DNA of 21,088 bases from a virus. Below the pieces are notes generated by a model, which saw only the letters and a list, made by a program, of their open reading frames with translations, was not told the DNA's origin and did no database searches. The position numbers and the translations under genes are program-made. Positions 13,418 through 20,654 of this stretch are shown here, one piece after another. How positions within the stretch are numbered: position 1 is the first letter of the stretch; every line of letters begins with the position of its first letter. Location of the stretch: positions 1-21,088 of the IMG/VR virus record IMGVR_UViG_3300047163_000029. One strand, given 5' to 3'.

Positions 13418-15799
13418 CTACTCCACATCATCATCGCTCCCCGGTTCGCGCTCGAGTTGTCCGCCGGCTGCCGACTGTGGCGCCGACTGTGGAGGAGGGC
13501 TTGCCGCTGGTGTTGCCGCTGGTGTTACCCGCTCAAACAGCCTGACGGGTTGCCCTCCGCGGGGTCGGTGGATGCGCGGGGCGCCGTAGCCCAGGTGGCG
13601 CAGCACGGCTCCGATGCGGCGAGCGCTGCGCGGATCCTGCTCGGCCGCGCTGATATTGAGCATGCTGTAGATATCGGAGATGGTGACGGCCTCCCGGATC
13701 GCCGTGTAGGCGCGGATCGCTTCCTCCCAGGGATCGGCGATGTAGCGTGCCTCGCGTTGCTCCTTGGCCTGCGCTTTACCGATGACGTACCAGTCCTCTC
13801 CGGCTTTGTAGCGGGTGCGGGCCTCGGCCAGCAGCTGTTCGCGGTTCGCTTGCAGCCAGGCGAAGTCGATCCGGCCTGTACGCACGGGCAGGAAGCGCGT
13901 CGCGCCGGTCTCATCCGACAGCCAGGCGTACTGGTTGGTGGTTCCGGCGAAGATCGAGCGGCGGGCATGATCCCCTGCGCGCCGACCGTAGCTGCGCCGG
14001 TAGCGGTCGACACGGCGGGAGATGATGGCCTTGGCCCCGGTGTTGCTCTTGAGCAGTGCTTCGAGTTCGGGTATCTCCACGATCCATTTACCGTCAAGGG
14101 CTTGCAGGAAGTCCTTCGTGTCCATGCTCTCGGTGAGCTCCGTGTAGTACTCCCCGCCGATGATGGCAAGCGCTGTGGACTTGCCTTCGTCCTGCTCGCC
14201 TTCAAACACGGTCATGGTCCGGCACACGCAGCCCGGGTCGTAAAGCCGTGCCATCATCGAAAGGAAGAAGATGCGCCCCACCGAGCTGTGGTATTCGGTA
14301 TGCGCCGCGCCCCATCCCATGTGCATGGCCTGCTCGATCCGTGGTGACTGGTCCCACGTGAGCGCGTCCACCCACTCGCGCAGCGGATGGCGGGAGCGGG
14401 TGCGGGCATAGATGTTGACGGCATCATCGACCACGCCAGGGCTCATGCGGTGGATTTTGAGCACCCGCTGGCAATACAGGCACAGCGGGCCGGCGTCACT
14501 TTCCTGATCGTAGGGCCGATCGCCGATCATCACGGCGTCCAGGAATTCATCGAACCAGATATCTGACGAGAACCGATCGTGACGGGAGAGCACGTGACAG
14601 GCGTTGTCGATATTGGGAACCGGCCGCCCCTTGATCAACTCCAGCCCCCAATGCTGCCACGTCTCGCTGTGCGTGACCGCGCCCAAGCCCGGATTGTCGG
14701 GATCCTGCTGGCCTGGATCCTCTGGGTCTGGCGTGAGGCTGGCCTCTGGCGCCTGAGAGCCCCGTGGGGCGGCCGGGACCGACACGGCGGGTTTCGGTGG
14801 CACCCGCGTGACCGCTCGCCTGTGCTGCTTCGCAAAGCCTGCCAGGTCCGGCGCCCGCATGCCCTCCTGGATCGCATCCGCCACATCCCAGCCGGCCGGC
14901 TTGTCATCGGGTACCGCGATGACCCATACCTCGCAGCCCTGCTCGAGCAGACGGGCGGCGATGCGGGCCGCGGCCTCGCGTCCGGGCTTGTCCGCATCCG
15001 GCCAGATCGTGACCGAGCGGCCGGCGAGCGGCTCCCAGTCGATCGCATCGACGGCCTGCGCGCCCCCGGGCCAGGTCAGGACCACGTTCGCATCGGGCCG
15101 CAGCACGCGGCGGGCAGAGAGTGCGCAGCGCTCTCCCTCGACCAGCAGCACGCGCGCGGCCGGGTGGGCCTTGAGCAGTTCCAGCCCAAAGAGCGGGCGC
15201 GGAGCGGGCGGGGCCTTCATCACCCAGGCCTCCCCATCCCAGCGCCAGGGGCAGAAGGTCTTGGTGGGACCGTCCGTGGGACCGTCCGTGGGACCGTCCG
15301 TGGGACCGTCCGTGGGACCGTCCGCGCCGGGAATGTCGTAGCGGGCGATGAAGAAGAGGATATCCCCGTCCGGGTCGCGGTACGGGTAGAGCTCGGCGGG
15401 TAGCCCGTGCTTGAAGTGCGCTCCGGTGAAGCCCTCGGCGTGCCCGTTCGGGCGCAGGAGCGCAGCCGCAGCGGCAGCCGGGGGGCGGGGGCGCGTGACA
15501 GACGGGGCGGCGGGCTCGAGCGTGTAGCCGAACCGCTCGGCGAGCTCGCGCGCGGCCTCCCCCTGTCGCAGGTTGTGTGAGGCAGCGTACAGACTGATGA
15601 GGTCGCGCCCGCCAACGTGGGAGTCGGCGAAATCCGTCCACACGCCGGTCGCGGAGTTTATTTTAAGGGAGTCCCCGCGCTCGCCGGCGAGGCTCCCGAT
15701 GCAGAACTCCCGGCCCTCGAAGCGCCCTTCGGGAAACCATGCCGGCAGCAGTTCGCGGGCGCGCGCGAGCAGCGCGGCGGCCAGGCGGGCGAAGTCCAC
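13418..15799 (-). CDS. TOPRIM/VapE-type primase-helicase, 793 aa
   Basis: The frame opens farther upstream, but the GTG at 15799, two bases after the nuclease stop, gives a natural start (MDFARLAAALLARARELLP). Residues ~20-95 resemble a phage primase N-terminal domain without a clear zinc-binding set. A TOPRIM domain follows, with VLLVEGE (~217-223) and IWPDADKPG (~265-273). The C-terminal half is a VapE-family (virulence-associated E) superfamily-3-like helicase: Walker A GEQDEGKST (534-542), Walker B-like WIVEIPELEAL (572-582), SRRVDRYRRSYGR, and FAGTTNQYAWL with TGATRFLPV. It should synthesise primers and unwind phage DNA. A (DGPT)5 linker lies at residues 160-179, and the C-terminal tail is Pro/Ala/Ser/Gln-rich with short duplications. 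It sits beside the origin-like region. Confidence 0.88.
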   Translation of the reverse strand: MDFARLAAALLARARELLPAWFPEGRFEGREFCIGSLAGERGDSLKINSATGVWTDFADSHVGGRDLISLYAASHNLRQGEAARELAERFGYTLEPAAPSVTRPRPPAAAAAALLRPNGHAEGFTGAHFKHGLPAELYPYRDPDGDILFFIARYDIPGADGPTDGPTDGPTDGPTDGPTKTFCPWRWDGEAWVMKAPPAPRPLFGLELLKAHPAARVLLVEGERCALSARRVLRPDANVVLTWPGGAQAVDAIDWEPLAGRSVTIWPDADKPGREAAARIAARLLEQGCEVWVIAVPDDKPAGWDVADAIQEGMRAPDLAGFAKQHRRAVTRVPPKPAVSVPAAPRGSQAPEASLTPDPEDPGQQDPDNPGLGAVTHSETWQHWGLELIKGRPVPNIDNACHVLSRHDRFSSDIWFDEFLDAVMIGDRPYDQESDAGPLCLYCQRVLKIHRMSPGVVDDAVNIYARTRSRHPLREWVDALTWDQSPRIEQAMHMGWGAAHTEYHSSVGRIFFLSMMARLYDPGCVCRTMTVFEGEQDEGKSTALAIIGGEYYTELTESMDTKDFLQALDGKWIVEIPELEALLKSNTGAKAIISRRVDRYRRSYGRRAGDHARRSIFAGTTNQYAWLSDETGATRFLPVRTGRIDFAWLQANREQLLAEARTRYKAGEDWYVIGKAQAKEQREARYIADPWEEAIRAYTAIREAVTISDIYSMLNISAAEQDPRSARRIGAVLRHLGYGAPRIHRPRGGQPVRLFERVTPAATPAASPPPQSAPQSAAGGQLEREPGSDDDVE
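15265..15324. repeat. 12-bp tandem repeat, 5 copies, in primase-helicase
   Basis: Five perfect contiguous 12-bp units (tgggaccgtccg on the plus strand) encode the tetrapeptide DGPT five times in the minus-strand gene. The units are identical at the DNA level, including third codon positions, which points to recent slippage expansion rather than protein-level selection alone. Copy-number change keeps frame. Confidence 0.95.
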
Positions 15800-15801
15800 G
15801 G

Positions 15802-16302
15802 CTACTCCGTGGCTGGCGTGTCGGGACTCTGGGGACTGCGCTCCACGGGACTGCGCTCCACGTGCGCGAGCATCAATACCGCATCGGTGGCCGGGACGGA
15901 ATTCACGCACATACCGATGCCTCCAAACTCGCGAACCATCTTGATGAACGACGCCTGCGCCGGCGTGGGACCGTTGTTGCCGCTCTTGCACTCGATGGCC
16001 GTAAAGAGCCCGACGCGCTGGCCAACCATGTCAGGGGTGACGATCACCGAACAGATGCCGATGAGGTCGGAGGAGCCCGGCGCCAGCCCGAAGCGGATGC
16101 GCAGCGCCTTGTAGATGTGCACGCAGAACTCGCCCACCTGGTACTTGCCGAGCCAGGCGGACCCGACGTTGTTGCGGAACAGGCGGCAGACATACTGGCG
16201 CTGCAGGTGCAGCCGCAGCCGGCGCATGAAGGGCGCCTCGGTGAGCTTCACCGGGATGTCAGCGACCGATGGGGCGGTGGTGTGGTCGAGCAGCTTAGAC
16301 AC
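15802..16302 (-). CDS. VRR-NUC domain nuclease, 166 aa
   Basis: Starts at a GTG (16302) with GGGG six bases upstream. The protein carries the VRR-NUC (PD-(D/E)xK) signature: FRNNVG (residues 42-47), RFGLAPGSSDLIG with D79, FTAIECKSG with E104 and K106, then TPAQASFIKMVREFGG. Members occur as stand-alone phage nucleases and may act as structure-specific or Holliday-junction endonucleases; the exact activity here is inferred. The C-terminus bears a duplicated VERSP-like segment (a 15-bp duplication near 15836-15862). It lies between the helicase and the primase-helicase, and its TAG is two bases from the latter's start. Confidence 0.88.
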   Translation of the reverse strand: MSKLLDHTTAPSVADIPVKLTEAPFMRRLRLHLQRQYVCRLFRNNVGSAWLGKYQVGEFCVHIYKALRIRFGLAPGSSDLIGICSVIVTPDMVGQRVGLFTAIECKSGNNGPTPAQASFIKMVREFGGIGMCVNSVPATDAVLMLAHVERSPVERSPQSPDTPATE

Positions 16303-16349
16303 CGGTGACCCCGCGCATACTGACCCCGCCCATGATGACGCAGCCCATG

Positions 16350-17726
16350 TTAAGTAGCCCTCCCCTTTCTCATCCTGCCGGCCATCACGTGCCGCGCCCA
16401 GTGCGCCGGGTTCTTGTACCCCCGGATGGTGCCCAGTGCAATGAGATCCTCAAGGCTTCTGCGCTGCCCCTGGTCCCTGCGCGCTACCCGGCGGGCATCG
16501 GCCGCCTGCAACTCGGTGAGCTCGCCCTCGGCCTGCGCGAGCTTGCGCGCCTGGCTCTTGAATGCTGCACCGCACTCCGTGCAGGTGGGTCGGGTGCGCG
16601 CATTGGCCGCCCAGCACTCCGGGCACACCTTGATGCCGCCGCCTTCCGCCTGCGCGCCCTTCGGGGCGGCTCCGTGGGTGAGCGACCATTCCTGCTCATC
16701 GGTCGGCAGCCCGTGGCGCAGGGAGTTGCCGGCGTGGTCGAGCAGCAGGGCGTGAGCCTTGCCCGGAGCCACGCGCAGACAGCGCCCGACCTGCTGGAGC
16801 CATAGCCCTAAGCTGGCCGTGGGTCGCAAGGAGATGCCTACCTCGATGTCCGGCACGTCGAAGCCCTCGGATATCAGCTCGCAGCTGGTCAGGATCGGCA
16901 CCCGGCCGGACCGGAACGCGCTCACCCGCTCGCGCCGCACGCTGCGCTCGAGGGAGCCATCGAGGCAGAAGGCCGGAAAGCCCGCTGCGGCGAACTGCTC
17001 TGCGACGTGCCGCGCGTGCTCGACCGAGACGCAAAACACCACCGCCCGGCGCCCGGGGCTCAAGCGCCGGTAGTGGGCCAGCGCATCGCCCGTGACGGTC
17101 GGCCGGTCGAACAGGGCAGCGGCCTCGCCGCGGATGAACTCCCCGAAGCGGCGGTGCAGCGTCGACGTGTCGGCCATCGGGGGCGCGAACACGCGCAGCG
17201 GGGCGAGGAACCCGAGGGCCTGCAGCTCCGGCACCTGCGGGCCGACAATCAGGTGCGTGAAGATGTCCCCGAGCCCGGCGCCGTCCGCACGGACAGGGGT
17301 TGCCGTCACGCCCAGGATGCGGGCGCGCGGCCAGCGCTCCAGCGTGCGCTTCCACGTCGCTGCGGTCGCGTGGTGGGCCTCGTCAATGATGATCAGGCGC
17401 GGATCGAGCGACAGGCGGGCGCGGCGTGCGAGCGTCGCGACCGAGGCGATGAGGCACTGCGCCGGTTCATACGGGTAGTCCGCCGCGATGATGCCGTGCG
17501 GCGTCTCGGCATCGGTCAGGGCTTGGGAAATCTGGTCGATCAGTTCGATGCGGTGCGAGAGAATCAGCACCTGATTGTCCTTGGAGGCCGCGCCGTGCGC
17601 CACGCTGGCGAACAGGACGGTCTTACCGCTCCCGGTCGGCAGCGCCAGCAGGATCGCGCGGTGCTCTTTGAAGCCCGCGCGCATGGCCTCAATGGCCGCG
17701 AGCTGGTAGGGGCGCAGGCAGATCAC
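16350..17726 (-). CDS. DEAH-box superfamily 2 helicase with zinc finger, 458 aa
   Basis: The GTG at 17726 overlaps the HTH gene stop (GTGA) and gives MICLRPYQLAAIEAM, which contains the expected Q-type LRPYQ entry motif; the upstream extension would overlap the HTH gene. Motifs in order: PTGSGKT (30-36), DEAH (115-118), TATP (141-144), SEGFDVPDI (286-294) and QQVGRCLR (311-318). After the helicase core comes a CPEC...CTEC zinc ribbon (368-385) and a basic tail. This is the UvrB/RecG-like phage helicase (COG1061) type used in replication or recombination initiation. It is part of the HTH-helicase-nuclease-primase operon. A 47-bp gap separates it from the nuclease gene. Confidence 0.92.
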   Translation of the reverse strand: MICLRPYQLAAIEAMRAGFKEHRAILLALPTGSGKTVLFASVAHGAASKDNQVLILSHRIELIDQISQALTDAETPHGIIAADYPYEPAQCLIASVATLARRARLSLDPRLIIIDEAHHATAATWKRTLERWPRARILGVTATPVRADGAGLGDIFTHLIVGPQVPELQALGFLAPLRVFAPPMADTSTLHRRFGEFIRGEAAALFDRPTVTGDALAHYRRLSPGRRAVVFCVSVEHARHVAEQFAAAGFPAFCLDGSLERSVRRERVSAFRSGRVPILTSCELISEGFDVPDIEVGISLRPTASLGLWLQQVGRCLRVAPGKAHALLLDHAGNSLRHGLPTDEQEWSLTHGAAPKGAQAEGGGIKVCPECWAANARTRPTCTECGAAFKSQARKLAQAEGELTELQAADARRVARRDQGQRRSLEDLIALGTIRGYKNPAHWARHVMAGRMRKGRAT

Positions 17727-17920
17727 GGCAAGGGGGCGTCCTGCTCGACTGGCACCAATTTCAGCCCCAGCCTGCGCAGCGTTATGTCCGATGCATGATC
17801 CCGGTGGCAATCGGCCAGCAGCCGCAGCACGGTCCTGTTGATACGGAGCGCCCGCGAGGCCGCAGTCACTCCCCCGTGGCGTTCTATGGCCCGCCGAGCC
17901 GCTTGCTGTACTACGTTCAT
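17723..17920 (-). CDS. Cro-like helix-turn-helix protein, 65 aa
   Basis: The frame is open to 18028, but the ATG at 17920 gives the expected small regulator (MNVVQQAARRAIERHGGV). Residues ~5-35 form the HTH: AARRAIERHGGVTAASRALR, then INRTVLRLL as recognition helix, similar to phage Cro/YdaS-type proteins. The C-terminal LRRLGLKLVPVEQD is typical of small phage repressors. No convincing ribosome site lies before the ATG. The predicted promoter (TTGCAA-N17-CATAAA) would start transcription at or next to the ATG, so a leaderless mRNA is possible. It is the first gene of the minus-strand replication operon and probably regulates the divergent promoter region beside it. Confidence 0.7.
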   Translation of the reverse strand: MNVVQQAARRAIERHGGVTAASRALRINRTVLRLLADCHRDHASDITLRRLGLKLVPVEQDAPLP

Positions 17921-17927
17921 GGTCCGC

Positions 17928-17990
17928 TTTATGGCACGTCTCAAAATCCGTTGCAAGGGGGTTGCGCTGTGCAACGGATAGGCGTATAAC
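17928..17990. promoter_or_regulatory. Divergent early promoters with operator inverted repeat
   Basis: Plus strand: TTGCGC (17962-17967), 17-base spacer, TATAAC (17985-17990), leading to the 52-aa gene. Minus strand: TTGCAA (17956-17951), 17-base spacer, CATAAA (17933-17928), leading to the HTH gene. A perfect 8-bp inverted repeat, CCGTTGCA (17948-17955) and TGCAACGG (17970-17977), with another GTTGC between them, covers both -35 boxes, so one bound regulator could control both operons. The HTH protein is the obvious candidate. Boxes are assigned by eye. Confidence 0.55.
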
Positions 17991-18026
17991 GATTCCCAAG
18001 GTCGGAACAGAACACAGGAGAGCGTC

Positions 18027-18185
18027 ATGACCTACTCAGTCCATCACATCGTCCTCTGGAAAGCCGTCCCCGGCGTCGGCAGCGCTGGCGAATCCGTCAT
18101 CGCGCTGCTGCGCGGGGATCAGCCGGTGCAGGCGTTCCGCACGTGGAATGAGGCGCGCGCGGCGTATCGGGCGGTGCGCTCATGA
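18027..18185 (+). CDS. First early-operon protein, 52 aa, hypothetical
   Basis: The ATG has AGGAG about eight bases upstream and lies 37 bases after a good -10 box, so expression is likely. The product begins MTYSVHHIVLWKAVPG and ends RTWNEARAAYRAVRS. A mixed strand-helix layout is predicted, with no membrane segment. No family is recognised. Its stop overlaps the next ATG (ATGA), which starts a chain of coupled genes leading to the methylase. Confidence 0.6.
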   Translation: MTYSVHHIVLWKAVPGVGSAGESVIALLRGDQPVQAFRTWNEARAAYRAVRS

Positions 18186-18271
18186 CCCCCACCCGCGTGT
18201 ATCTCGTGAGCGAGCAGCTTTCAGAGGGGAATTATATACTTGACTCCAATAGCGGAATCAGCGGGTTATGA
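18182..18271 (+). CDS. 29-aa micro-ORF coupling to the methylase gene
   Basis: The ATG overlaps the preceding stop (ATGA), and its TGA overlaps the methylase ATG (ATGA at 18268-18271). The peptide begins MTPTRVYLVSEQLSEGNY and has no recognisable domain. The double overlap supports translation, but the peptide may serve only to deliver ribosomes to the methylase start. An AT-rich stretch (ATTATATACT, 18231-18240) inside it could hold a -10 box without a matching -35. Confidence 0.45.
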   Translation: MTPTRVYLVSEQLSEGNYILDSNSGISGL

Positions 18272-19188
18272 GTAGCGCCGCGACGCTCTTGTCCCCGTTC
18301 CCGTACTTCGGCGGGAAGCGCACGGTTGCGGCGGACGTGTGGCGGCGGCTCGGATCGCCCGCGCAATACATCGAGCCATTCTGTGGATCGGCGGCGGTCC
18401 TGCTGGCAGCGCCGCGCCCGGCTGCGCTTGAAGTCGTGTGCGACGGGTCTGGCTTCATCGCCAATTTCTGGCGCGCGGTCAAGCATCAACCGGCGGCGGT
18501 TGCGGAGTGGGCGGATTACCCGGTCTCGCACATTGACCTCGGCGCGCGTCACGGATGGCTCATGGCGCAGCGCGACCGCATCGGCGCGGAGATGCAAGAC
18601 CCGGACTGGCCCGGTGATGCCAAGGTCGCCGGGTGGTGGCTGTGGGGGCAATGCTGCTGGATCGGCTCTGGGTGGTGCGATTGGTTCGGCCAAATCCCGC
18701 ACGCGGGCAATGCCGGGAAGGGCGTGCAGGCCATAGGCCAAATCCCGCACGCGAGCAATGCCGGGATGGGCGCAGACGCGCTGCTGACCTCCTGCGGGCG
18801 CACAGCATGGGCGTGGCTGCATCGGCTCGCCGACAGGCTTGAGCGGGTGCGCGTGGTGCATGGCGATTGGACGCGCTGCCTGAACAATCATTTCGGCGGT
18901 GATGATACGGCGGTATTCCTGGACCCGCCTTATCGCGCTTACGAGCGGCTGTACGGCACCGCTTCGCCGGTTGCCGATGCAGTGGAGGCATGGGCGCGGG
19001 ATAACGAGCATCTGCGGATCGCCCTGTGCGGGCACCGCAATGATTACAGCCTGACGTTATGGGACGCGGTCGAATGGTCGCGTGGCCGGTTGACCTACTC
19101 AGGCGGCAACACCACGGACAGCGAGTGCGTCTGGTATTCGCCCGCGTGTCTCCCGGCAACACTCACGCAGGAAAGGCTGTTCGCATGA
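18268..19188 (+). CDS. DNA adenine methyltransferase, Dam/D12 class
   Basis: 306 aa. It transfers methyl groups to adenine N6 in DNA. FPYFGGKR (residues 11-18) and YIEPFCGSAAVLL (34-46) form the AdoMet-binding motifs, and LDPPY (218-222) is the catalytic DPPY. This motif order is that of the D12 (Dam-like) class. Residues 141-172 contain two copies of a GQIPHAxNAG-type 16-residue unit inserted between them, in the target-recognition part. No partner endonuclease is seen, so the enzyme is probably an orphan phage methylase protecting DNA from host restriction or marking replication; specificity cannot be read from sequence. It is co-transcribed with the RecT-like gene. Confidence 0.9.
   Translation: MSSAATLLSPFPYFGGKRTVAADVWRRLGSPAQYIEPFCGSAAVLLAAPRPAALEVVCDGSGFIANFWRAVKHQPAAVAEWADYPVSHIDLGARHGWLMAQRDRIGAEMQDPDWPGDAKVAGWWLWGQCCWIGSGWCDWFGQIPHAGNAGKGVQAIGQIPHASNAGMGADALLTSCGRTAWAWLHRLADRLERVRVVHGDWTRCLNNHFGGDDTAVFLDPPYRAYERLYGTASPVADAVEAWARDNEHLRIALCGHRNDYSLTLWDAVEWSRGRLTYSGGNTTDSECVWYSPACLPATLTQERLFA
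18688..18766. repeat. 48-bp-period direct repeat in the methylase gene
   Basis: A 31-bp segment (18688-18718) recurs at 18736-18766 with a single mismatch, a period of 48 bp, encoding GQIPHAGNAG and GQIPHASNAG. The high DNA identity suggests recent duplication, and frame is kept. Confidence 0.85.
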
Positions 19189-19246
19189 GCGCCGTGGGAG
19201 TCGTGTATATAAATCCCATAATTTTCACACCACCGGAGAATCTTCA

Positions 19247-20023
19247 ATGTCCACCGAACCTTCGAGAACCGCTGTGAGCACGGCGGTTGCAGGCGAGGTC
19301 TCGAACGCCGTCACGTTTCAGCAGTTGGAGCGCATGGCCGCGAGCGTCGCGAAGTCCGGGCTCTTTGCCGTCAAGACGCCGGAGGCTGCCCTGACGCTGA
19401 TGCTGGTCGCGCAGTCCGAAGGCACGCATCCGGTCACCGCGATGATGGAATACGACATCATCGAGGGCAAACCGTCGCTGAAGTCCTCGGCCATGCTCAC
19501 GCGCTTTCTGCGCGCTGGCGGCAAGGTCGAGTGGCACGCGCAGAGCAATGATTCCGTGTCCGGCACGTTCACGTCACCGCGCGGGAATGCGATCACGGTC
19601 ACGTGGGACGCCGAGCGCGTCAAGCGCGCGGGGCTGGAAGGCCGGCCGAATCACCAGAAGTTCCCGATGCAGATGAAGCGGGCGCGCTGCATTGCCGAGG
19701 GCATCCGCGCGGTGTGGCCGGTGACGCAGCTCTACACGCCGGAGGAACTGTCAGACGTGCCGGACTCCATCGACATCACGCCGACCGCTACGGCTTCGCG
19801 CGTTGACGACGCCGTGACCGCAACGGCCGGCCCGAATGCGCTCTCAGAGGAAGATCGCGACGCGCACTTCAACTCCATCGGAGGTGCGCCGGACTTGGAG
19901 AAGCTGAAAGGCGCGTTCTCCGCCGCCTGGAAGCACGCCAGCGAGGCGAAGGACCACGCGGCGGGAGCGGCGTTCAAGCAGGTGTATGAGAGCCGCAAGA
20001 CGGAGCTGGGGGCGGTGATATGA
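19247..20023 (+). CDS. RecT/Redbeta-like single-strand annealing protein (probable)
   Basis: 258 aa from an ATG with GGAGA nine bases upstream. The core resembles RecT-type recombinases: ERMAASVAKSGLFAVKTPEA, then AALTLMLVAQSEGTHPVTAM, EYDIIEGKPSLKSSAMLTRF, and NHQKFPMQMKRARCIAEGIR. The sequence ...GxHPxxAxxxxxIxxGKPxLKxxxM is the family hallmark as I know it. Such proteins anneal complementary strands during phage recombination and replication. The C-terminus (GAPDLEKLKGAFSAAWKHA) carries an extra helical segment seen in related phage proteins. Its stop overlaps the Gp157-like start (ATGA). No paired exonuclease is visible in the window. Confidence 0.65.
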   Translation: MSTEPSRTAVSTAVAGEVSNAVTFQQLERMAASVAKSGLFAVKTPEAALTLMLVAQSEGTHPVTAMMEYDIIEGKPSLKSSAMLTRFLRAGGKVEWHAQSNDSVSGTFTSPRGNAITVTWDAERVKRAGLEGRPNHQKFPMQMKRARCIAEGIRAVWPVTQLYTPEELSDVPDSIDITPTATASRVDDAVTATAGPNALSEEDRDAHFNSIGGAPDLEKLKGAFSAAWKHASEAKDHAAGAAFKQVYESRKTELGAVI

Positions 20024-20529
20024 GCGCGCTTCCGAAACTGTTCGAAATCGCCTCCCAGTTCCACGCGCTCGCCGCGCTAGGGGATGACGACGACCTGCCG
20101 CCAGAGGTCATCCGCGACACGCTCGAGGCGCTGGAGGGAGACCTTGCACTCAAATGCGAGCAGGTCGCGAAGTTCGTGCTCGGCCTCGAGGCCGAGGCGG
20201 ACGCGATCTTCGAGGCTGCCGCCAAGATGAAGGCGCGCGCCGAGCGCCGGCAGCGCCGCGCGGAGGCCGTCAGAGCGTACATGCTGCTGCAGCTCCAGAT
20301 CTCAGGCCAGCGCAAGATCGTATGCCCGGAGTTCACGATCGCGGTGCGCGCGAACCCGGAGGCGGTCGAGATCGAGAACCTGGAGGACGTGCCGGAGCAG
20401 TTCCGCGTGATCCCTGAGCCGCAGCCGTGGAAGCCGGATAAGAAGGGGCTGCTCGCGGTGCTCAAGGCCGGCGCTGAGATTCCCGGCATCTGGATCAGGA
20501 AGGGAGAGCATATGGAGATTAGAACGTGA
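20020..20529 (+). CDS. Siphovirus Gp157-like protein, 169 aa
   Basis: The ATG overlaps the RecT-like stop. The N-terminal half is a helical, probably coiled-coil region (VIRDTLEALEGDLALKCEQV, FEAAAKMKARAERRQRRAE). The C-terminal half reads ISGQRKIVCPEFTIAVRANP and ends in PGIWIRKGEHMEIRT. This layout (helical N-terminus with EGDLALKCE, then a K-x-x-xxxFTIxxRxNPxxVEI stretch and a GI-x-I end) is the Sipho_Gp157 family, whose founding member affects phage resistance in Streptococcus thermophilus. It lies with recombination genes here, as it often does. Its biochemical role is not established. Confidence 0.85.
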   Translation: MSALPKLFEIASQFHALAALGDDDDLPPEVIRDTLEALEGDLALKCEQVAKFVLGLEAEADAIFEAAAKMKARAERRQRRAEAVRAYMLLQLQISGQRKIVCPEFTIAVRANPEAVEIENLEDVPEQFRVIPEPQPWKPDKKGLLAVLKAGAEIPGIWIRKGEHMEIRT

Positions 20530-20654
20530 CCCCCCGCGACCGCGTGATAGTTCTGCTCTGCCGCCTCGCGCGCATTCAGTCTGCGCACGACATCGGCAAG
20601 GCGCTCAAGACGATGCACCAGGCGAGGGTGTTGATGAGAGGGAGGAAAATATGA
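20526..20654 (+). CDS. Micro-ORF, 42 aa, hypothetical
   Basis: The GTG (20526) overlaps the Gp157-like stop (GTGA), and the TGA overlaps the next ATG (ATGA). The product begins MTPRDRVIVLLCRLARIQSA and is a basic helix-forming peptide ending RVLMRGRKI. The strong GGGAGG ribosome site for the next gene lies within its last codons. No family recognised; translation is suggested only by the double coupling. Confidence 0.4.
   Translation: MTPRDRVIVLLCRLARIQSAHDIGKALKTMHQARVLMRGRKI

Noticed and set aside
15265-15324. CRISPR-like array
   Set aside because: The 12-bp units are contiguous with no spacers and lie inside a coding frame, so this is a tandem coding repeat.
14579-15403. 274-aa plus-strand frame with GTVR repeats
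   Set aside because: Antisense to the primase-helicase. The repeat is just the complement of the DGPT tract.
17007-17798. 263-aa plus-strand frame
   Set aside because: Antisense to the DEAH helicase, where all helicase motifs are on the minus strand.
19185-19277. 30-aa plus-strand frame overlapping the methylase stop (ATGA) and the RecT-like start
   Set aside because: It runs 31 bases into the RecT-like gene in another frame and has no ribosome site beyond the overlap; its proline-rich sequence has no motif. The AT-rich stretch in it (19206-19222) may hold a weak -10 box, but no -35 fits.
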